The notes: generated by a model from the sequence alone, not told the origin. 64,000 bases of DNA from Phycisphaerae bacterium (GCA_016927755.1 JAFGLZ010000023.1:1-64000); one strand, 5' to 3'; positions 6,678-17,105 are shown, counted from the first letter of the stretch. Program-made: numbers and translations.

Positions 6678-7880
6678 ATGCGGTTGTCGGCTTTGGCGCT
6701 AGCGATGTGGGGGTTCGTGATCTGGGGGTTCGCTCTGGGCGGGGTCATCGAGGTTCGGTGCAAGGACCATCACGGCGTGGTCGAGACGCCGGTGATGGTC
6801 GACCTCTCGAAGAGCGGGGAGGTTGCCTCGGGCACCGCGCGTCTGATCCTGGTGGAAGAGGGCACGGCCAAGCGGATCGCCGCTCAGGTGATTGCCGAGC
6901 CGGCGCGGGTGCTGTGCTTCGTCATGCCGCCGCGGGTGTCGGCGGGCGGGGTTCGTCGATTTCGGATCACGGACGATCGGCCAGGACCGGCGGGGTTTGC
7001 GTTCGACGACAGCGATCCGGATCGCATCACGGTCAAGGAAGCGGACCGTAAGGTATTTTCCTTCGTAAGGGGCGGCATCCTGAAGCCGGGGGTCCCGGGA
7101 CGGTATCGCCGTGCGTGCTACCTAGATCCGGTTTGCGACCTCGACGGGGCGGTCCTGACGGATGACTTCCCGCGCGATCACTTTCATCATCGGGGTCTGT
7201 CGTGGGCGTGGCCGCGGCTCGAGTACGTGGGCAAGCATTACGACATGTGGACGATCGGCCCGCTGCACCAGCGATTCAAGCAGGTTCTCGGTCGGGAGGC
7301 GGGTCCGGTCTGCGCCGTGCTGCGCATCGCCGACGAGTGGGCGATCAAGGACACGGTGGCGGTGGACGAAAGGATCGAGTTCTGCGTCTGGCATGCGGGG
7401 GAGGCGGGGCGCGTTATCGACGTATTCCTGACGCTCACCGCTCTGAAGGACCCGGTGACGTTTGGGGGTCAGCTCGATCAGAGCAAGGGCTACGGCGGGT
7501 TCAACGTCCGGTTCGCACCGCGTCGCGACACGGTGGTGTTCGGCCCGAACGGTCGGCAGCCCGGGGTGGTGAATCGCGTACAGATGGCGTGGAGCGACCT
7601 GTCGGGGCGGTTCGTTCAGGGCTCGGACCGGATCAGCGGACTGGCCATCTTCGACTCGCCGAGCAACCCCGGGTTTCCGAACGGGTGGTGCAATCGGTCC
7701 TACGGCTACCTGAATCCCGCCTGGCCGGGTCTGGACACTCATGAGCTTGTCCGCGGCAAGCCGCTGCGTCTGCGGTATCGCGTTTGGATTCATCGCGGGG
7801 ACGCGGTGACAGGCAAGGCGGTTCAGGCGCAGAAGGTCTTCATCGACCCACCGGAGGCGAAGATCGTATCGGGGAAGTAG
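6678..7880 (+). CDS. DUF6807 (PmoA-annotated) family secreted protein
   Basis: ATG 6678 follows AGGAGCGGTGCTC; the upstream in-frame extension is Arg-rich and unlikely. The 400-residue protein opens with a signal peptide (LSALALAMWGFVIWGFALGG). It contains the hallmark DHFHHRGLSWAWP region (about residues 165-178), then FNVRFAP, and ends in a beta-rich domain (YGYLNPAWPG, LRYRVWIHRGD). The family is often labelled methane oxygenase PmoA, but in planctomycetes and Bacteroidetes it is an uncharacterised secreted protein common in carbohydrate loci. The real activity is unknown. Start of a co-directional pair with the large heparinase-like gene 116 bases downstream. Confidence 0.8.
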   Translation: MRLSALALAMWGFVIWGFALGGVIEVRCKDHHGVVETPVMVDLSKSGEVASGTARLILVEEGTAKRIAAQVIAEPARVLCFVMPPRVSAGGVRRFRITDDRPGPAGFAFDDSDPDRITVKEADRKVFSFVRGGILKPGVPGRYRRACYLDPVCDLDGAVLTDDFPRDHFHHRGLSWAWPRLEYVGKHYDMWTIGPLHQRFKQVLGREAGPVCAVLRIADEWAIKDTVAVDERIEFCVWHAGEAGRVIDVFLTLTALKDPVTFGGQLDQSKGYGGFNVRFAPRRDTVVFGPNGRQPGVVNRVQMAWSDLSGRFVQGSDRISGLAIFDSPSNPGFPNGWCNRSYGYLNPAWPGLDTHELVRGKPLRLRYRVWIHRGDAVTGKAVQAQKVFIDPPEAKIVSGK

Positions 7881-7918
7881 CTCTTGCTTGTCTGGATGCG
7901 TTGAAGGCAGAGAAACGT

Positions 7919-7948
7919 CGGCCGGGCGAAGGGGGTATGGCCCGGCCG
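7919..7948 (+). other. Strong intercistronic hairpin
   Basis: CGGCCGGGC (7919-7927) and GCCCGGCCG (7940-7948) form a perfect 9-base-pair stem with a 12-base loop, halfway between DUF6807 and the heparinase-like gene. No T-run follows, so it is not an intrinsic terminator. It could stabilise or process the shared mRNA (inference). Confidence 0.55.
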
Positions 7949-7996
7949 GGACCTACGTGCGCCGGCCCACATCAAGGCCTCTTTCCGGGAGTAGCG

Positions 7997-10900
7997 ATGA
8001 GAGCGCGAGGGATTTCGGCGGTCGCTGTCGTTGCCGCGGTGGGGTTGGTGTTGGCTCAGTCCTCTACCGGTGCCGCGGGGGAGGCGGACCTCGCGAAACG
8101 TACGGTGCGGGAGGTCGTGGACCTGTCGGGTCGGTCGCGGCCGGTTGTCGTACTGACGCCCGATTCCGACGAGGGTCGCCGCGCGGGCTCGGCGTTGGCG
8201 GCGGTTCTCAGACGGCGAGGGGCGCAGCGGCTCACGATAACGTCGAACCCCGCTGAGGCCGTGCCGAAGACGGTCAACGTGGTGGCCGTGGGCAACATGC
8301 TCGACAACGAGCTGATCTGCCGGTTGTACTGGAACCAGTACTGCTACGCCGACGCCCGCTGGCCCGGGGGGGACCGGGTCTTTGTTCGCACGGTCTTCGA
8401 CCCGTATCCGTGGCACAACGGGGGAGACGTCGTCGTCGTGGCGGCGAGCACGACGAAGGCCTTGGCGCGAACGGGGGAGGTACTCGATCAGACGCTGGTG
8501 GCGGTCGGCGCGGGGGGCGCTGATGGGGTGACGCTTCCGTTTACGGTCAGGGCCGTGCCTGCCTTCGCTTTCGGTAAGGAGGCCCCGCCGGTCCGGCCCA
8601 CGTTGTATGACTTCCTGACCGAGGCGCGTCAGTACCTGAAGTCGGGCGATGAGAAGGCGGCTTCTCGGGCCGTCGAGGCACTTGCGAAGACAGCGGCGCT
8701 CTACCGTGAGGACTCCAAGCGTCTGCCCGATTGGCCGGAGGAGACCAGCTCATTCGACATCCTGGCGACCTGGGATGCGTTCGAGGAGTATCCGGGGATG
8801 ACGGCCGGTCAGCGGCGCGAGTTCCTGGGCATGTTTCTCAACTGGATGGAGGGGCTGCAGCGGAAGACGTCGGGCTACGCGGGTCTCGGCAAGGGCGATC
8901 TCGTCACGTGGAACCACACGACGTTTCCTCTCCTCGGCCTCTATGCGGGGGCGCGCTATTTCCGGGATTACGCTGGAGGGGCGAAGTGGGAGGAGCGTCT
9001 GGCTAAGGCCAGAGCGTGCTTCCTGGCGCAGGCCAAGTCATGGAAGCCACAGGAGGACGCCGACAACTACATTCCGCTGACGATGCGGCACACGATTCAG
9101 TATTGCCTGAGCGAGTGGTATCTCGATCCGTTCGAGCAAGGCGTCTTCAGGCGCTATTGGGACTATCTCGTCGACATTTGCGACAGCGCGGGGTTGGCCA
9201 GCGGGTTCGGTGATTCGGGCGTTTCCCGCGGTCCGACGGTGCTTCTGGGGTCGCTGCCGATCGGGTTCTGGTCGACGCGGGATGCGGGGTACTTGTGGAT
9301 CTTGAACCACGTCAGCGGGGCCGGGGTTTGGGAGAATCCGTACTGGCAGGACGTGACGCCCCGACGCCCTGATCGGTTCGTGGGTTTGCGGGTGATTCCG
9401 CTGGATTCGCAGCTCCACACGTTCACGCAGACGAAGCCGTTCTACAACGAGGCGCTGATGCGGTCGCCCGTTCCTCCGGAGCGGGGGGTCGATAAGATCG
9501 TGATGCGCGACGGCTGGTCCAAGGATTCGCAATACGTGATCCTGGACGGGTACGGGCGGGGCAAGCACCTGCACTACGACACCGCGGCGATCATCGAGTA
9601 CGTCGATCGCGGGCATCGTTGGCTGCTCGATCACGACTACCTGTCCCGGAACACGACCGAGCACAACATGCTCACGGTTCTTCGCGACGGGCGGGCCACG
9701 CAGCTCGTGCCGACGATGGCGGACCTGGTTGGTTGGGTGGAGAGCGCGTCGGCGAGCGCCGTGTCCGTCCAGGTGCCCGACGACCAGGGCGTCGACTGGC
9801 AGCGGTCAGTGTTCTGGCGGAAGGGGCGGTGGCTGCTGGTCGCCGATGCCGTCCAGGCGCGCCAGGCAGGGCAATACGATCTCGATTGGACGTGGAAGAC
9901 CGAGGACGAGGGGCGAGAGCGGCTCGAAAACGATGGCTCGTTCGTCGTTCTTCGGGGTGGGGTCGACCCGCGGACCCGTGACATTACGGCGGTGGCTGAC
10001 GCGACCGCCTCGGGCGGCAAGGCGGTGCTTCTCGGTGAGGCGACATCTCGTTTGGCGATGGTCGTGGCCGCCAAGCCCGGGGAGTATGCGCTGGAGCTGT
10101 ACGCTCGGGGCGCTGACGGGAGCAGCGACTCGCTGTTGGTTTCGGTCGACGGTGCGGAGCCGCAGGCTTACCACGTGCCTCAGCGGGGATACGATCGATC
10201 GAGCACGAAGTTCGACCTGACGGAACCCACGCCGAAGGTGGCGATCGGGGGGGACGCGCGGCACGTCGTGGTCGTGAGCCTTCGCGAGAATCCGCCGGTG
10301 TATCTGGATCGATTGCGTTTGGTCCCCGTGGCGGGGGGCGACGCCGTCGAGATCGAGGTGGAGAACGCACCGTCCGCCACGCAGGCGGATCGTACGTCAT
10401 TGCGGGGCGATCGGTTCACGATCGTCACGCCGGACGCTCCGTCGATGCGTTTGTCGCGCGGTCAGCCGAAGGGGATCGCGGTGCCGGTGTGCCGGCTTCA
10501 CCAGCGGATCAGTGCGGCACTCGGTCCCGACCAGGGGCGGGAGCTGGCGAGTCTCCTGTATTGCGATCAGCCCAAGGCACCGGCCGGCTGGGAGGCGCGG
10601 CGGCTTGGTCCCGGTCGGCTGGTTGTCAGCGACGGGCCGACATTCTGTGTGGTGGGACCGGTGGACTCGGATGGGATCATTCTGCAGGGCGGCCTGCTAA
10701 TGGCCGATCCTCGCGAGTTGCTGGTGGCCGAGACGACGGAGGTCCGCGTCGGGACGATTCATTTGTCGAGCGTCATGCCGTTCAGTCTGGCACTGGATCT
10801 GAAGACGGGCTCGGTGCGAGCCAGGAATTCCGCACCCGTTACGTGTGAACTGGATCGATCGAGCGAGCGGATTCCCCCCGGCGCCAAGGATGGGAGCTGG

Positions 10901-12130
10901 ATGAAGACGCGGCTGCTTGGTTGGCGGTGGGGTGATGACCAGGCCGATCGCTGGGAAGCATTGGTGACGGGTTTCTACCGACAGGGCAAGCGCAGCACGA
11001 CGAGGCCGACGTCCGCGTCCATCGCCGGGCCTGCTCCGCAGTGGCAGATGGAGGTTCCCGGCGGTCCGGCGGTTCGTCGAATGCGGGTTGCGGACTTGGA
11101 CGGGGATGGCGCGGTCGAGCTTCTGGTGGCCGCCAACAGCAAGATCCTGGCGTTTGACCTCGAGGGCAGGCCGCGGTGGGAGTCCGCCTGCCGGGGCGCG
11201 GCCCATGACGTGTTTCCCGTCGAGTTGGGCGGGTCGAAGGGGATGGAGGTGCTCGTGGCGGACGGAGCGGGGTGGGCGTACGCGTTGGATGCGGAGGGTC
11301 GGAAGCTGCATGAGCTGGAGTTCATCGGTTTGTGGTGGAGCGCTTCGGTGGGGGAGCGGAAGTATGGCGTGCTGACCGTCGGCGCGGCGGACCTGGACAA
11401 CGACGGGCGCAACGAGATCATCGTCACGGGGCTCAACTTCGAGATGCGGGTCTATGATGAGCCGTGGAAGCTGCGTTGGAAGGACCGGAAGATCTATCAC
11501 GGCAACATCGACCTGCTCGCGCGGGACGTGACGGGGGACGGTCGGCGGGAGCTGTTCGCGTCCGACCACTACGGGCACCTTCATCTGTTCGGCGCGGACG
11601 GGAAGGTCCTTGGTAGAAGCTACAGCTCGATCGGCGACGTGATGTTCGACGTGGGGCGGTTCCGTGCGGACGGTCCCTGGGTGTTCGTGTTCGGCAGCAG
11701 CACGGGCGACTGCACCGCGTCGGAGACGGCCAGTTCGGGGGAGGTTGCGTGGCGGTTCGACAACTTCGGCTATGCGGTCCGCCGTGTTCTGATCGGGCGC
11801 GAGGGATCGCCGCTGGCAGGAAGGTGTCTGATCGCCTCGGCGACGGGGTACGTCTACTGTCTCGACGAGAGGGGACGGTTGGTCTGGAAGCACCGTTTGG
11901 GGTGCGACGTGGTGGACTTGGTCGAGTGCGGGTACGGGGAGTGGTCGCTCTGTGCGCTGGACCGAGGGGGGGATCTCTGGCTGATGACGGCTGATGGAAA
12001 GGCATTGCGGCGGTTCGTGGGTCCGGTTGCGTCCGAGGAGGAGACCTGGCGGCATTTGATCTGCCTACCCGATCGAATCATCGCGGCGGGGACCTGTCAC
12101 ATCGTGTGCCACGGATCGCCAAGGCCCTGA
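7997..12130 (+). CDS. Heparinase II/III-like polysaccharide lyase fused to FG-GAP/PQQ-like repeats
   Basis: ATG 7997 follows CCGGGAGTAGCG and starts a signal peptide (ISAVAVVAAVGLVLAQ). Of 1377 residues, 35-140 resemble the alpha/beta domain that precedes catalytic domains in some glycosidases. Residues 200-490 are a helical region with Trp/Tyr-rich segments (SGYAGLGKGDLVTWNHTTFP), as in alginate-lyase/heparinase toroids. Residues 497-800 are a heparinase II/III-type beta domain (IVMRDGWSKDSQYVILDG, GKHLHYDTA, TEHNMLTV). Residues about 1027-1377 carry FG-GAP-like repeats (VADLDGDGAVELLVA, AADLDNDGRNEIIVTG) and PQQ-like strands (YCLDERGRLVWKH). Eliminative cleavage of a uronic-acid-containing glycan is inferred. 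The C-terminal propeller fusion is atypical and might bind substrate or the cell surface. Confidence 0.75.
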   Translation: MRARGISAVAVVAAVGLVLAQSSTGAAGEADLAKRTVREVVDLSGRSRPVVVLTPDSDEGRRAGSALAAVLRRRGAQRLTITSNPAEAVPKTVNVVAVGNMLDNELICRLYWNQYCYADARWPGGDRVFVRTVFDPYPWHNGGDVVVVAASTTKALARTGEVLDQTLVAVGAGGADGVTLPFTVRAVPAFAFGKEAPPVRPTLYDFLTEARQYLKSGDEKAASRAVEALAKTAALYREDSKRLPDWPEETSSFDILATWDAFEEYPGMTAGQRREFLGMFLNWMEGLQRKTSGYAGLGKGDLVTWNHTTFPLLGLYAGARYFRDYAGGAKWEERLAKARACFLAQAKSWKPQEDADNYIPLTMRHTIQYCLSEWYLDPFEQGVFRRYWDYLVDICDSAGLASGFGDSGVSRGPTVLLGSLPIGFWSTRDAGYLWILNHVSGAGVWENPYWQDVTPRRPDRFVGLRVIPLDSQLHTFTQTKPFYNEALMRSPVPPERGVDKIVMRDGWSKDSQYVILDGYGRGKHLHYDTAAIIEYVDRGHRWLLDHDYLSRNTTEHNMLTVLRDGRATQLVPTMADLVGWVESASASAVSVQVPDDQGVDWQRSVFWRKGRWLLVADAVQARQAGQYDLDWTWKTEDEGRERLENDGSFVVLRGGVDPRTRDITAVADATASGGKAVLLGEATSRLAMVVAAKPGEYALELYARGADGSSDSLLVSVDGAEPQAYHVPQRGYDRSSTKFDLTEPTPKVAIGGDARHVVVVSLRENPPVYLDRLRLVPVAGGDAVEIEVENAPSATQADRTSLRGDRFTIVTPDAPSMRLSRGQPKGIAVPVCRLHQRISAALGPDQGRELASLLYCDQPKAPAGWEARRLGPGRLVVSDGPTFCVVGPVDSDGIILQGGLLMADPRELLVAETTEVRVGTIHLSSVMPFSLALDLKTGSVRARNSAPVTCELDRSSERIPPGAKDGSWMKTRLLGWRWGDDQADRWEALVTGFYRQGKRSTTRPTSASIAGPAPQWQMEVPGGPAVRRMRVADLDGDGAVELLVAANSKILAFDLEGRPRWESACRGAAHDVFPVELGGSKGMEVLVADGAGWAYALDAEGRKLHELEFIGLWWSASVGERKYGVLTVGAADLDNDGRNEIIVTGLNFEMRVYDEPWKLRWKDRKIYHGNIDLLARDVTGDGRRELFASDHYGHLHLFGADGKVLGRSYSSIGDVMFDVGRFRADGPWVFVFGSSTGDCTASETASSGEVAWRFDNFGYAVRRVLIGREGSPLAGRCLIASATGYVYCLDERGRLVWKHRLGCDVVDLVECGYGEWSLCALDRGGDLWLMTADGKALRRFVGPVASEEETWRHLICLPDRIIAAGTCHIVCHGSPRP

Positions 12131-12341
12131 AGTGGGGCCGCGCCACCGTGGCGGGGGCATTTTGTCCGGGATGTCACGGCGGGGGCGTGTCCGTCGCGGG
12201 TCGCTTCTGGCGGCTTGATCGCGCATCGGCGACCCAGTCTTTGTACAATCAGGGTCATTCGCCGGTTGGAGGTCGAGAGGACCTGCCGCCAGGGCGTCCT
12301 GGTGGCGGACGGTCCGGTTTGTTTTTAGGGACTTCGTCGCC

Positions 12342-15300
12342 GTGACGTCACCTGAGATCAATGTTGCCGCGCTGGGCTCCGCAACCGGGTCGACGCGACG
12401 GATTACGCTCCGTCGGGTCGGGTCGGTGGCGTTGGGGTTTCTGCTGGCCGCGGTGATCCTCTGCGCGCTGCTGCCTTGGCTGATTCCCAAGCGGTGGCTT
12501 GCGGATCGCGTCGCGGCGGACATCGCGATGGCGATGAACCGGGCGGCGCGGATCGACGGGATGCGGCTCGGTTGGGTCGACGGGGTCGTCATCGAGGGGC
12601 TGACGATCGATCGGCGTCCGGGGTTCGGCAACGGGCCGTTCGTGCGCGTGCGGCGGATTCAGACGGAGTTCTCGCCGCTTCGCGCGTTGCTGGGCAAGCC
12701 GCTTGGGCGGCTGGATCTGGAGTCGCCCGAGGTCTGGGTCGTCATCGTGACGGAGAACGGCGTCCAGCGGCTCAACATCGCGGACCTCGGCGCGGAGGGG
12801 ACGGAGGCCAAGCCGCCGAAAGACTGGTCGGCCTCACAGGCGGCGGTTCACATCGTCGAGGAGCGGGTTCCACCGAGCGCGTCGACGGCTTTGGCCGGCG
12901 AGGAGGCCATGTCGAACGAAGTGGAGCTTCGTCTCGGCCAGCTCGCATGTCATCTGGACCCCCAGACGGGCCAGGCCCAGTGGGACATTCGCGGCGAGTT
13001 GCCGTCGATGGGCGGGGCGGGCGCGTCGAGCACGAGACCGTCGGGGCCCGGGGGAGGCGAGACCTCCGGCGGCGGGCTGTCGACGGACGGGTCGCTCACG
13101 ATGCCGACGCTCAAGAGCGGCGTCAAGCTGAGCGGCGGGGGTCGGATCGCATGGGAGCGGTTGGACCTGGCGACGCTGCCGGTGCAGTTGATTCCCGGGA
13201 GCACGCTGCAGCGGCTCACGGGATGGTCGGCGGGGATGCTGGACGTTCGGGTGCATGAGGACCTTCACGTCGACGTGGAGTTTCGCACGAACCTCTCGGA
13301 CGTGGCGGTGTACCGGAAGGATCGGGATCGTCCGGAGCGTCTGGCCAGCGCGGACATTTCGGCGAAGGGGCAGTGGAACCCGTCGGCGGACGTGCTGGTC
13401 TTCAACGGATTCGATTGTCATCTGCCGGGTCTTCGCGTGGAGGCGCAGAAACGTCCCGACGATACGCCGATCCGGTTCGCCTTGCACGGTGAACGTCGTG
13501 TCGACTTGCACCTAGCCGGCAAGGTCGACGATATCGGCCAACTGCGCCGGTCGGTGCCGGAGCTGGATGCGCTGTTCGGTCGTGAGACGACATCTCGCGG
13601 GGCGTGCACTTTCGAGGTGAGCTGGCGTCGAATGACGACGGGCGATCGTCTGCGTTTGGAGCTGGACGCATCCGACATGGAGGTCCGGCGTCCGGACGCG
13701 TTCTACCTTCCTGCCGGCGAGCCCGCTTCGCTGCGTCTCGACGCCTCCGTGGATCATGCCGGGGACAGGCTGCAGGTCAGGGATCTGCGGGCGCGCGTCG
13801 GTCCGATGTCGGCACAGCTCAACGTCGAGATGCCGCTGCGACCCGTTCCGAGCCCGACGACGCAGGCGGATCCCGATCGGGCGGATCGAGCGCTAGGGTC
13901 CGAGGAGGGTTTTCTTCGGCGTTTCCTGCACGAGACTCGCGGGGAGCTGCGTGTCAGCACACAGGCGGCCGATCGCCTTTGTGAGATCTTGCCGTGTTTG
14001 GCGGGGCCTCTACGCGACGTCCGGCTAGCGGGGGCGATGAATCTGGCGATGGGGTTGGAGCCCACGCAGGGCGAGTCGGCGACAACCACGCTTCGCGGCA
14101 ACGTGAGCGTTCCGGCTTCGTCGGTCTTGAAGGTGGGCGAGCAGTTCGCCAAGCCAGACGGGGAAGCGTTGTCGGCCGCGGTCGAGTTGGCGTTGGCTCA
14201 CGAGCCTGAAGGCGTGCTTCGCGAGATCGGCCTGGACGTTCGGTGCGGGGGCGGCAGGGCCTGGCTCGACCCGAGCCACTCCAACGGGAGGATCGCGGTC
14301 CAACGGCTCGCCGAGGGCTCGCACACGACAACGGCCACCGGGACGGCTCCGGGCGAGCCGGGCTACATGGCTCACGCCTACGTCTCGGCCACGCTCCAGG
14401 TGGAGAAGATCGAATCCTTGCTGGCGATGACGCCGAAGGTCGTGGAGGGGTTGCGAGGTCGCCAGGACGGGAAGGGACTGACCGGCAACTGCAAGCTGGC
14501 GGTTGAGACCAATCTGGCGAATGTGGCGATGGGTCAGGAGATGAGGCCGGAGCTTTGGCGCGTCCATGCCGACGTCGACACGACCGACCTGGGCGTCGAT
14601 TTCGGCGACGACTTCAGGAAGCCCAGTGGCAAGCGGTCGAAGATCCTGTTCGACTACTTCTTCGATGGTTCGTTGCCGAGGCTGCCGCATCGCTCCGTTG
14701 CGCTGATGGACTGGGCGGGGCTGGCGGGTCAAGCGGTGTACGAGTGGGGCGCCGGTTGCGAGCAGGCCCGAATCGACGTGGATGCGTTCGACGTTCCAGA
14801 GGTGTTGGCGTACCTGCCCGGTCTGGCGGGCAAGGCCGAGCCGTATCGGCCTCGGGGCGGCGTCTCGCTGAGGCTGCAGTCGGAGCGAGGTCCGAAGCTG
14901 CACGTGGTGAGAATCGAATCGAACGCGACGCGGCTTGGCGTCCACTTGCCCGGAACCGAGCCGATCGACAAGTCCCCTGGGGTTCCGTGCGCGTTCGTGG
15001 CGAGCTTGGAGAGTCTGCCCGGCGGCAACGGGGATCGTCCACACGAGATGACGATTCGCGAGGTCGTGGCTTCACTGGCCTCGTGCGAGTTGCGGGCGAC
15101 GGAGGGGCGCGTCGTCGCGCGTCCGGGCACGCACGAGATGCTCACGGGCGACTACATGGCTCGACACCCGAGGTGGTGGCTGACGACGAGTCCGTTCCAG
15201 GAGCTGCGGCTGGCCACCACGGGGAAGATCGTCTTCGACGCGACGCTGAGATCGCTCAGTCCCGCGATCGAGCGGCTCGCCAAGCGGTACGACCTGATCG

Positions 15301-16985
15301 GCAGCGCGGATGCGGCGCTCCGGCTCGAGGCGGATCCGGACGGAGTGCGACTGGCGGGGAGCATCGAGGCGGAGCGGTTGAACATCAACGCCTCGCCGCA
15401 CCTGATCAAGCCACCGGGCACGCAGCTCACGCTCACGTTAGACGTCGCGAGCCGGGAGCGGCCCGATCAGCCGGGCACGACGACGGGGTTCGTGGTGCAT
15501 GAGTGCGGCCTGCGGGCGTGGGACATGCAGGTGGCTGGAAGCGGGGATTTCTGGCTGCAGCATGGGGCGGAGGCGGGGCTGCCCCGATTCGGCGGATTCG
15601 CGCTCTCGGCGCGATGCGAGGTGCCGCACCTGAACCGGCTTCAGAAGCTCGTGCCCGCGCTACTGGAGGAGCCTCTGAGCGGGAGCGTGGAGGGCGAGGT
15701 ATCGTTGGCGGCGGAAGGGGACCACTTCCGGCTGGGTCCGTCGAGCCTGACGGCCAAGGGCGTTCGCACCAAGCTGGGACAGCAGGACGTGCAGCTCGAC
15801 GGGCGTGTTTCGGTCTCCAGCGAGCACGTCGAGAGCGAGGGGCTGGACGTTCAACTCGGATCGAACCGGTTCAAGCTGGCGGGGCACGTGGATGATCCGT
15901 CGCACAATCCGCGCGGGAGCGTGTTCATCATCGCGGACGAACTGGATTTGGATGAGATCCGTCGGCTCCCGGAGGCGCTCTCGGATGACCAGGAAGGCCC
16001 GATGGCGGAGCCGTCGGGACCGGTGGGTCCTGGAGGTCGCGTCGGGTCTGGCGCCGCGAGTTCGAGGCCCGGGCCGTCGGCCACGCGACCGGCGGTCGAG
16101 GCGACGACGGACGAGGCGGCAATGGCCGAGGCCCAGCCCATTTTCGACTTTCTCAAGCGGTGCGACCTGACGGGGCGGCTTCACATCGGGCGGGCGACGG
16201 TGACGGGCGAGAAGATCAAACAGGCGTTTGCCGTGGACGCGTTGGTGAGCGACTTCAAGGTGGTAGCCGGTCGGGTGGTCGTGCCGTTCCGCTGTGCGCT
16301 GAACGGCGGTCTGGTCGACGGCGAGTTCTCGATGACGGCGGACCGGCCCAATCCGTATTTCGACCTGAAATACAAGGCCGCAGGGGTTCAGGCGGAGGAC
16401 AACATCAAGGCCTTCGTCCTGTATGACTTCCCGGGTCTGCATGCCTCGGGTCCGGTGACGCTGATCGACTCGACGCACCAACGGTTCTTCAACGAGCCGG
16501 GCGTGGACAACCATCCGGTGGGGGAGGGGGACTGGATCATCGAGGGCGGCGCGTACGTCGGTCGGGCCGCGCCGATGTGGTTGGCGCGGATCTTCCCCGG
16601 GCTCAACACGGCCCGTTACGAGTTCACGCGGATGCACGACTGGTTCAGGAAGTACGCCGACGGTCGCGTCGATCACCACATGATCTATCAGGGATCGGTC
16701 TATAACATTTACATGAAGGGCCACAGCATGGTCCCGACCGGCCGGAGCCAATACGAGGTCGGCATCGACCTGTTGGCGGGCTACGAGAGCAAGTATTGGA
16801 GCGAGACGGGTCAGGGGCGCGTGGCGCTCTTCACGGCGGACGCTCGCGTCCAGGACGGCGTCGAGGTCGAGAAGATCATCCGTTTCGTTCCGTTGCATCG
16901 CGTCGTCTACGACGTGTTCCTTCGGAGCAACGTCGTCACGGCGGCTTACTACGCTCTCAAGAAGCAAGTGCAGGGACAGCAGTGA
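12342..16985 (+). CDS. Giant AsmA/TamB-like envelope protein
   Basis: GTG 12342 has AGGG at 12327-12330. The 1547-residue protein has one N-terminal membrane anchor (SVALGFLLAAVILCALLPWL, about residues 28-47). An AsmA-type entry follows: KRWLADRVAADIAMAMNRAA, then WVDGVVIEGLTIDRR and FVRVRRIQTEFSPLRALLG, giving repeating beta strands in which each lipid-transfer layer is described. The rest is long repetitive beta sequence with low-complexity Gly/Ser/Pro inserts (about 225-250 and 1225-1255). It ends with VYNIYMKGHSMVPTG and AYYALKKQVQGQQ. AsmA/TamB/YhdP proteins bridge inner and outer membrane and move phospholipid. That function is inferred from fold-level resemblance only. Its own transcription start was not found with confidence. 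Confidence 0.7.
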   Translation: MTSPEINVAALGSATGSTRRITLRRVGSVALGFLLAAVILCALLPWLIPKRWLADRVAADIAMAMNRAARIDGMRLGWVDGVVIEGLTIDRRPGFGNGPFVRVRRIQTEFSPLRALLGKPLGRLDLESPEVWVVIVTENGVQRLNIADLGAEGTEAKPPKDWSASQAAVHIVEERVPPSASTALAGEEAMSNEVELRLGQLACHLDPQTGQAQWDIRGELPSMGGAGASSTRPSGPGGGETSGGGLSTDGSLTMPTLKSGVKLSGGGRIAWERLDLATLPVQLIPGSTLQRLTGWSAGMLDVRVHEDLHVDVEFRTNLSDVAVYRKDRDRPERLASADISAKGQWNPSADVLVFNGFDCHLPGLRVEAQKRPDDTPIRFALHGERRVDLHLAGKVDDIGQLRRSVPELDALFGRETTSRGACTFEVSWRRMTTGDRLRLELDASDMEVRRPDAFYLPAGEPASLRLDASVDHAGDRLQVRDLRARVGPMSAQLNVEMPLRPVPSPTTQADPDRADRALGSEEGFLRRFLHETRGELRVSTQAADRLCEILPCLAGPLRDVRLAGAMNLAMGLEPTQGESATTTLRGNVSVPASSVLKVGEQFAKPDGEALSAAVELALAHEPEGVLREIGLDVRCGGGRAWLDPSHSNGRIAVQRLAEGSHTTTATGTAPGEPGYMAHAYVSATLQVEKIESLLAMTPKVVEGLRGRQDGKGLTGNCKLAVETNLANVAMGQEMRPELWRVHADVDTTDLGVDFGDDFRKPSGKRSKILFDYFFDGSLPRLPHRSVALMDWAGLAGQAVYEWGAGCEQARIDVDAFDVPEVLAYLPGLAGKAEPYRPRGGVSLRLQSERGPKLHVVRIESNATRLGVHLPGTEPIDKSPGVPCAFVASLESLPGGNGDRPHEMTIREVVASLASCELRATEGRVVARPGTHEMLTGDYMARHPRWWLTTSPFQELRLATTGKIVFDATLRSLSPAIERLAKRYDLIGSADAALRLEADPDGVRLAGSIEAERLNINASPHLIKPPGTQLTLTLDVASRERPDQPGTTTGFVVHECGLRAWDMQVAGSGDFWLQHGAEAGLPRFGGFALSARCEVPHLNRLQKLVPALLEEPLSGSVEGEVSLAAEGDHFRLGPSSLTAKGVRTKLGQQDVQLDGRVSVSSEHVESEGLDVQLGSNRFKLAGHVDDPSHNPRGSVFIIADELDLDEIRRLPEALSDDQEGPMAEPSGPVGPGGRVGSGAASSRPGPSATRPAVEATTDEAAMAEAQPIFDFLKRCDLTGRLHIGRATVTGEKIKQAFAVDALVSDFKVVAGRVVVPFRCALNGGLVDGEFSMTADRPNPYFDLKYKAAGVQAEDNIKAFVLYDFPGLHASGPVTLIDSTHQRFFNEPGVDNHPVGEGDWIIEGGAYVGRAAPMWLARIFPGLNTARYEFTRMHDWFRKYADGRVDHHMIYQGSVYNIYMKGHSMVPTGRSQYEVGIDLLAGYESKYWSETGQGRVALFTADARVQDGVEVEKIIRFVPLHRVVYDVFLRSNVVTAAYYALKKQVQGQQ

Positions 16986-17105
16986 GTGGACCGGCGAGCG
17001 GGCCCTGTTCGGCGGGGCCGTGGGCGGGGCGCTGACGGCAGGATCGCCCTGACCGAGGGATGACTCACTGAATCCGCGGGAAGGACCACCACACGGAGAG
17101 ACACC

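Noticed and set aside
10697..12055. Minus-strand frame of 452 codons opposite the heparinase-like gene
   Set aside because: Biased composition (Arg, Pro, His), no domain, entirely antisense to a recognisable protein.
12115..12175. Hairpin-like GC-rich sequence at the end of the heparinase-like gene
   Set aside because: Loops are too short or stems only five base pairs, and only a short T-run follows; not convincing as a terminator.
12215..12249. TACAAT box upstream of the AsmA-like gene
   Set aside because: The nearest -35-like TTGATC is 23 bases away, too far for a normal promoter.
15660..16967. Minus-strand frame opposite the AsmA-like gene
   Set aside because: Shadow frame with Arg/His-rich composition and no family resemblance.
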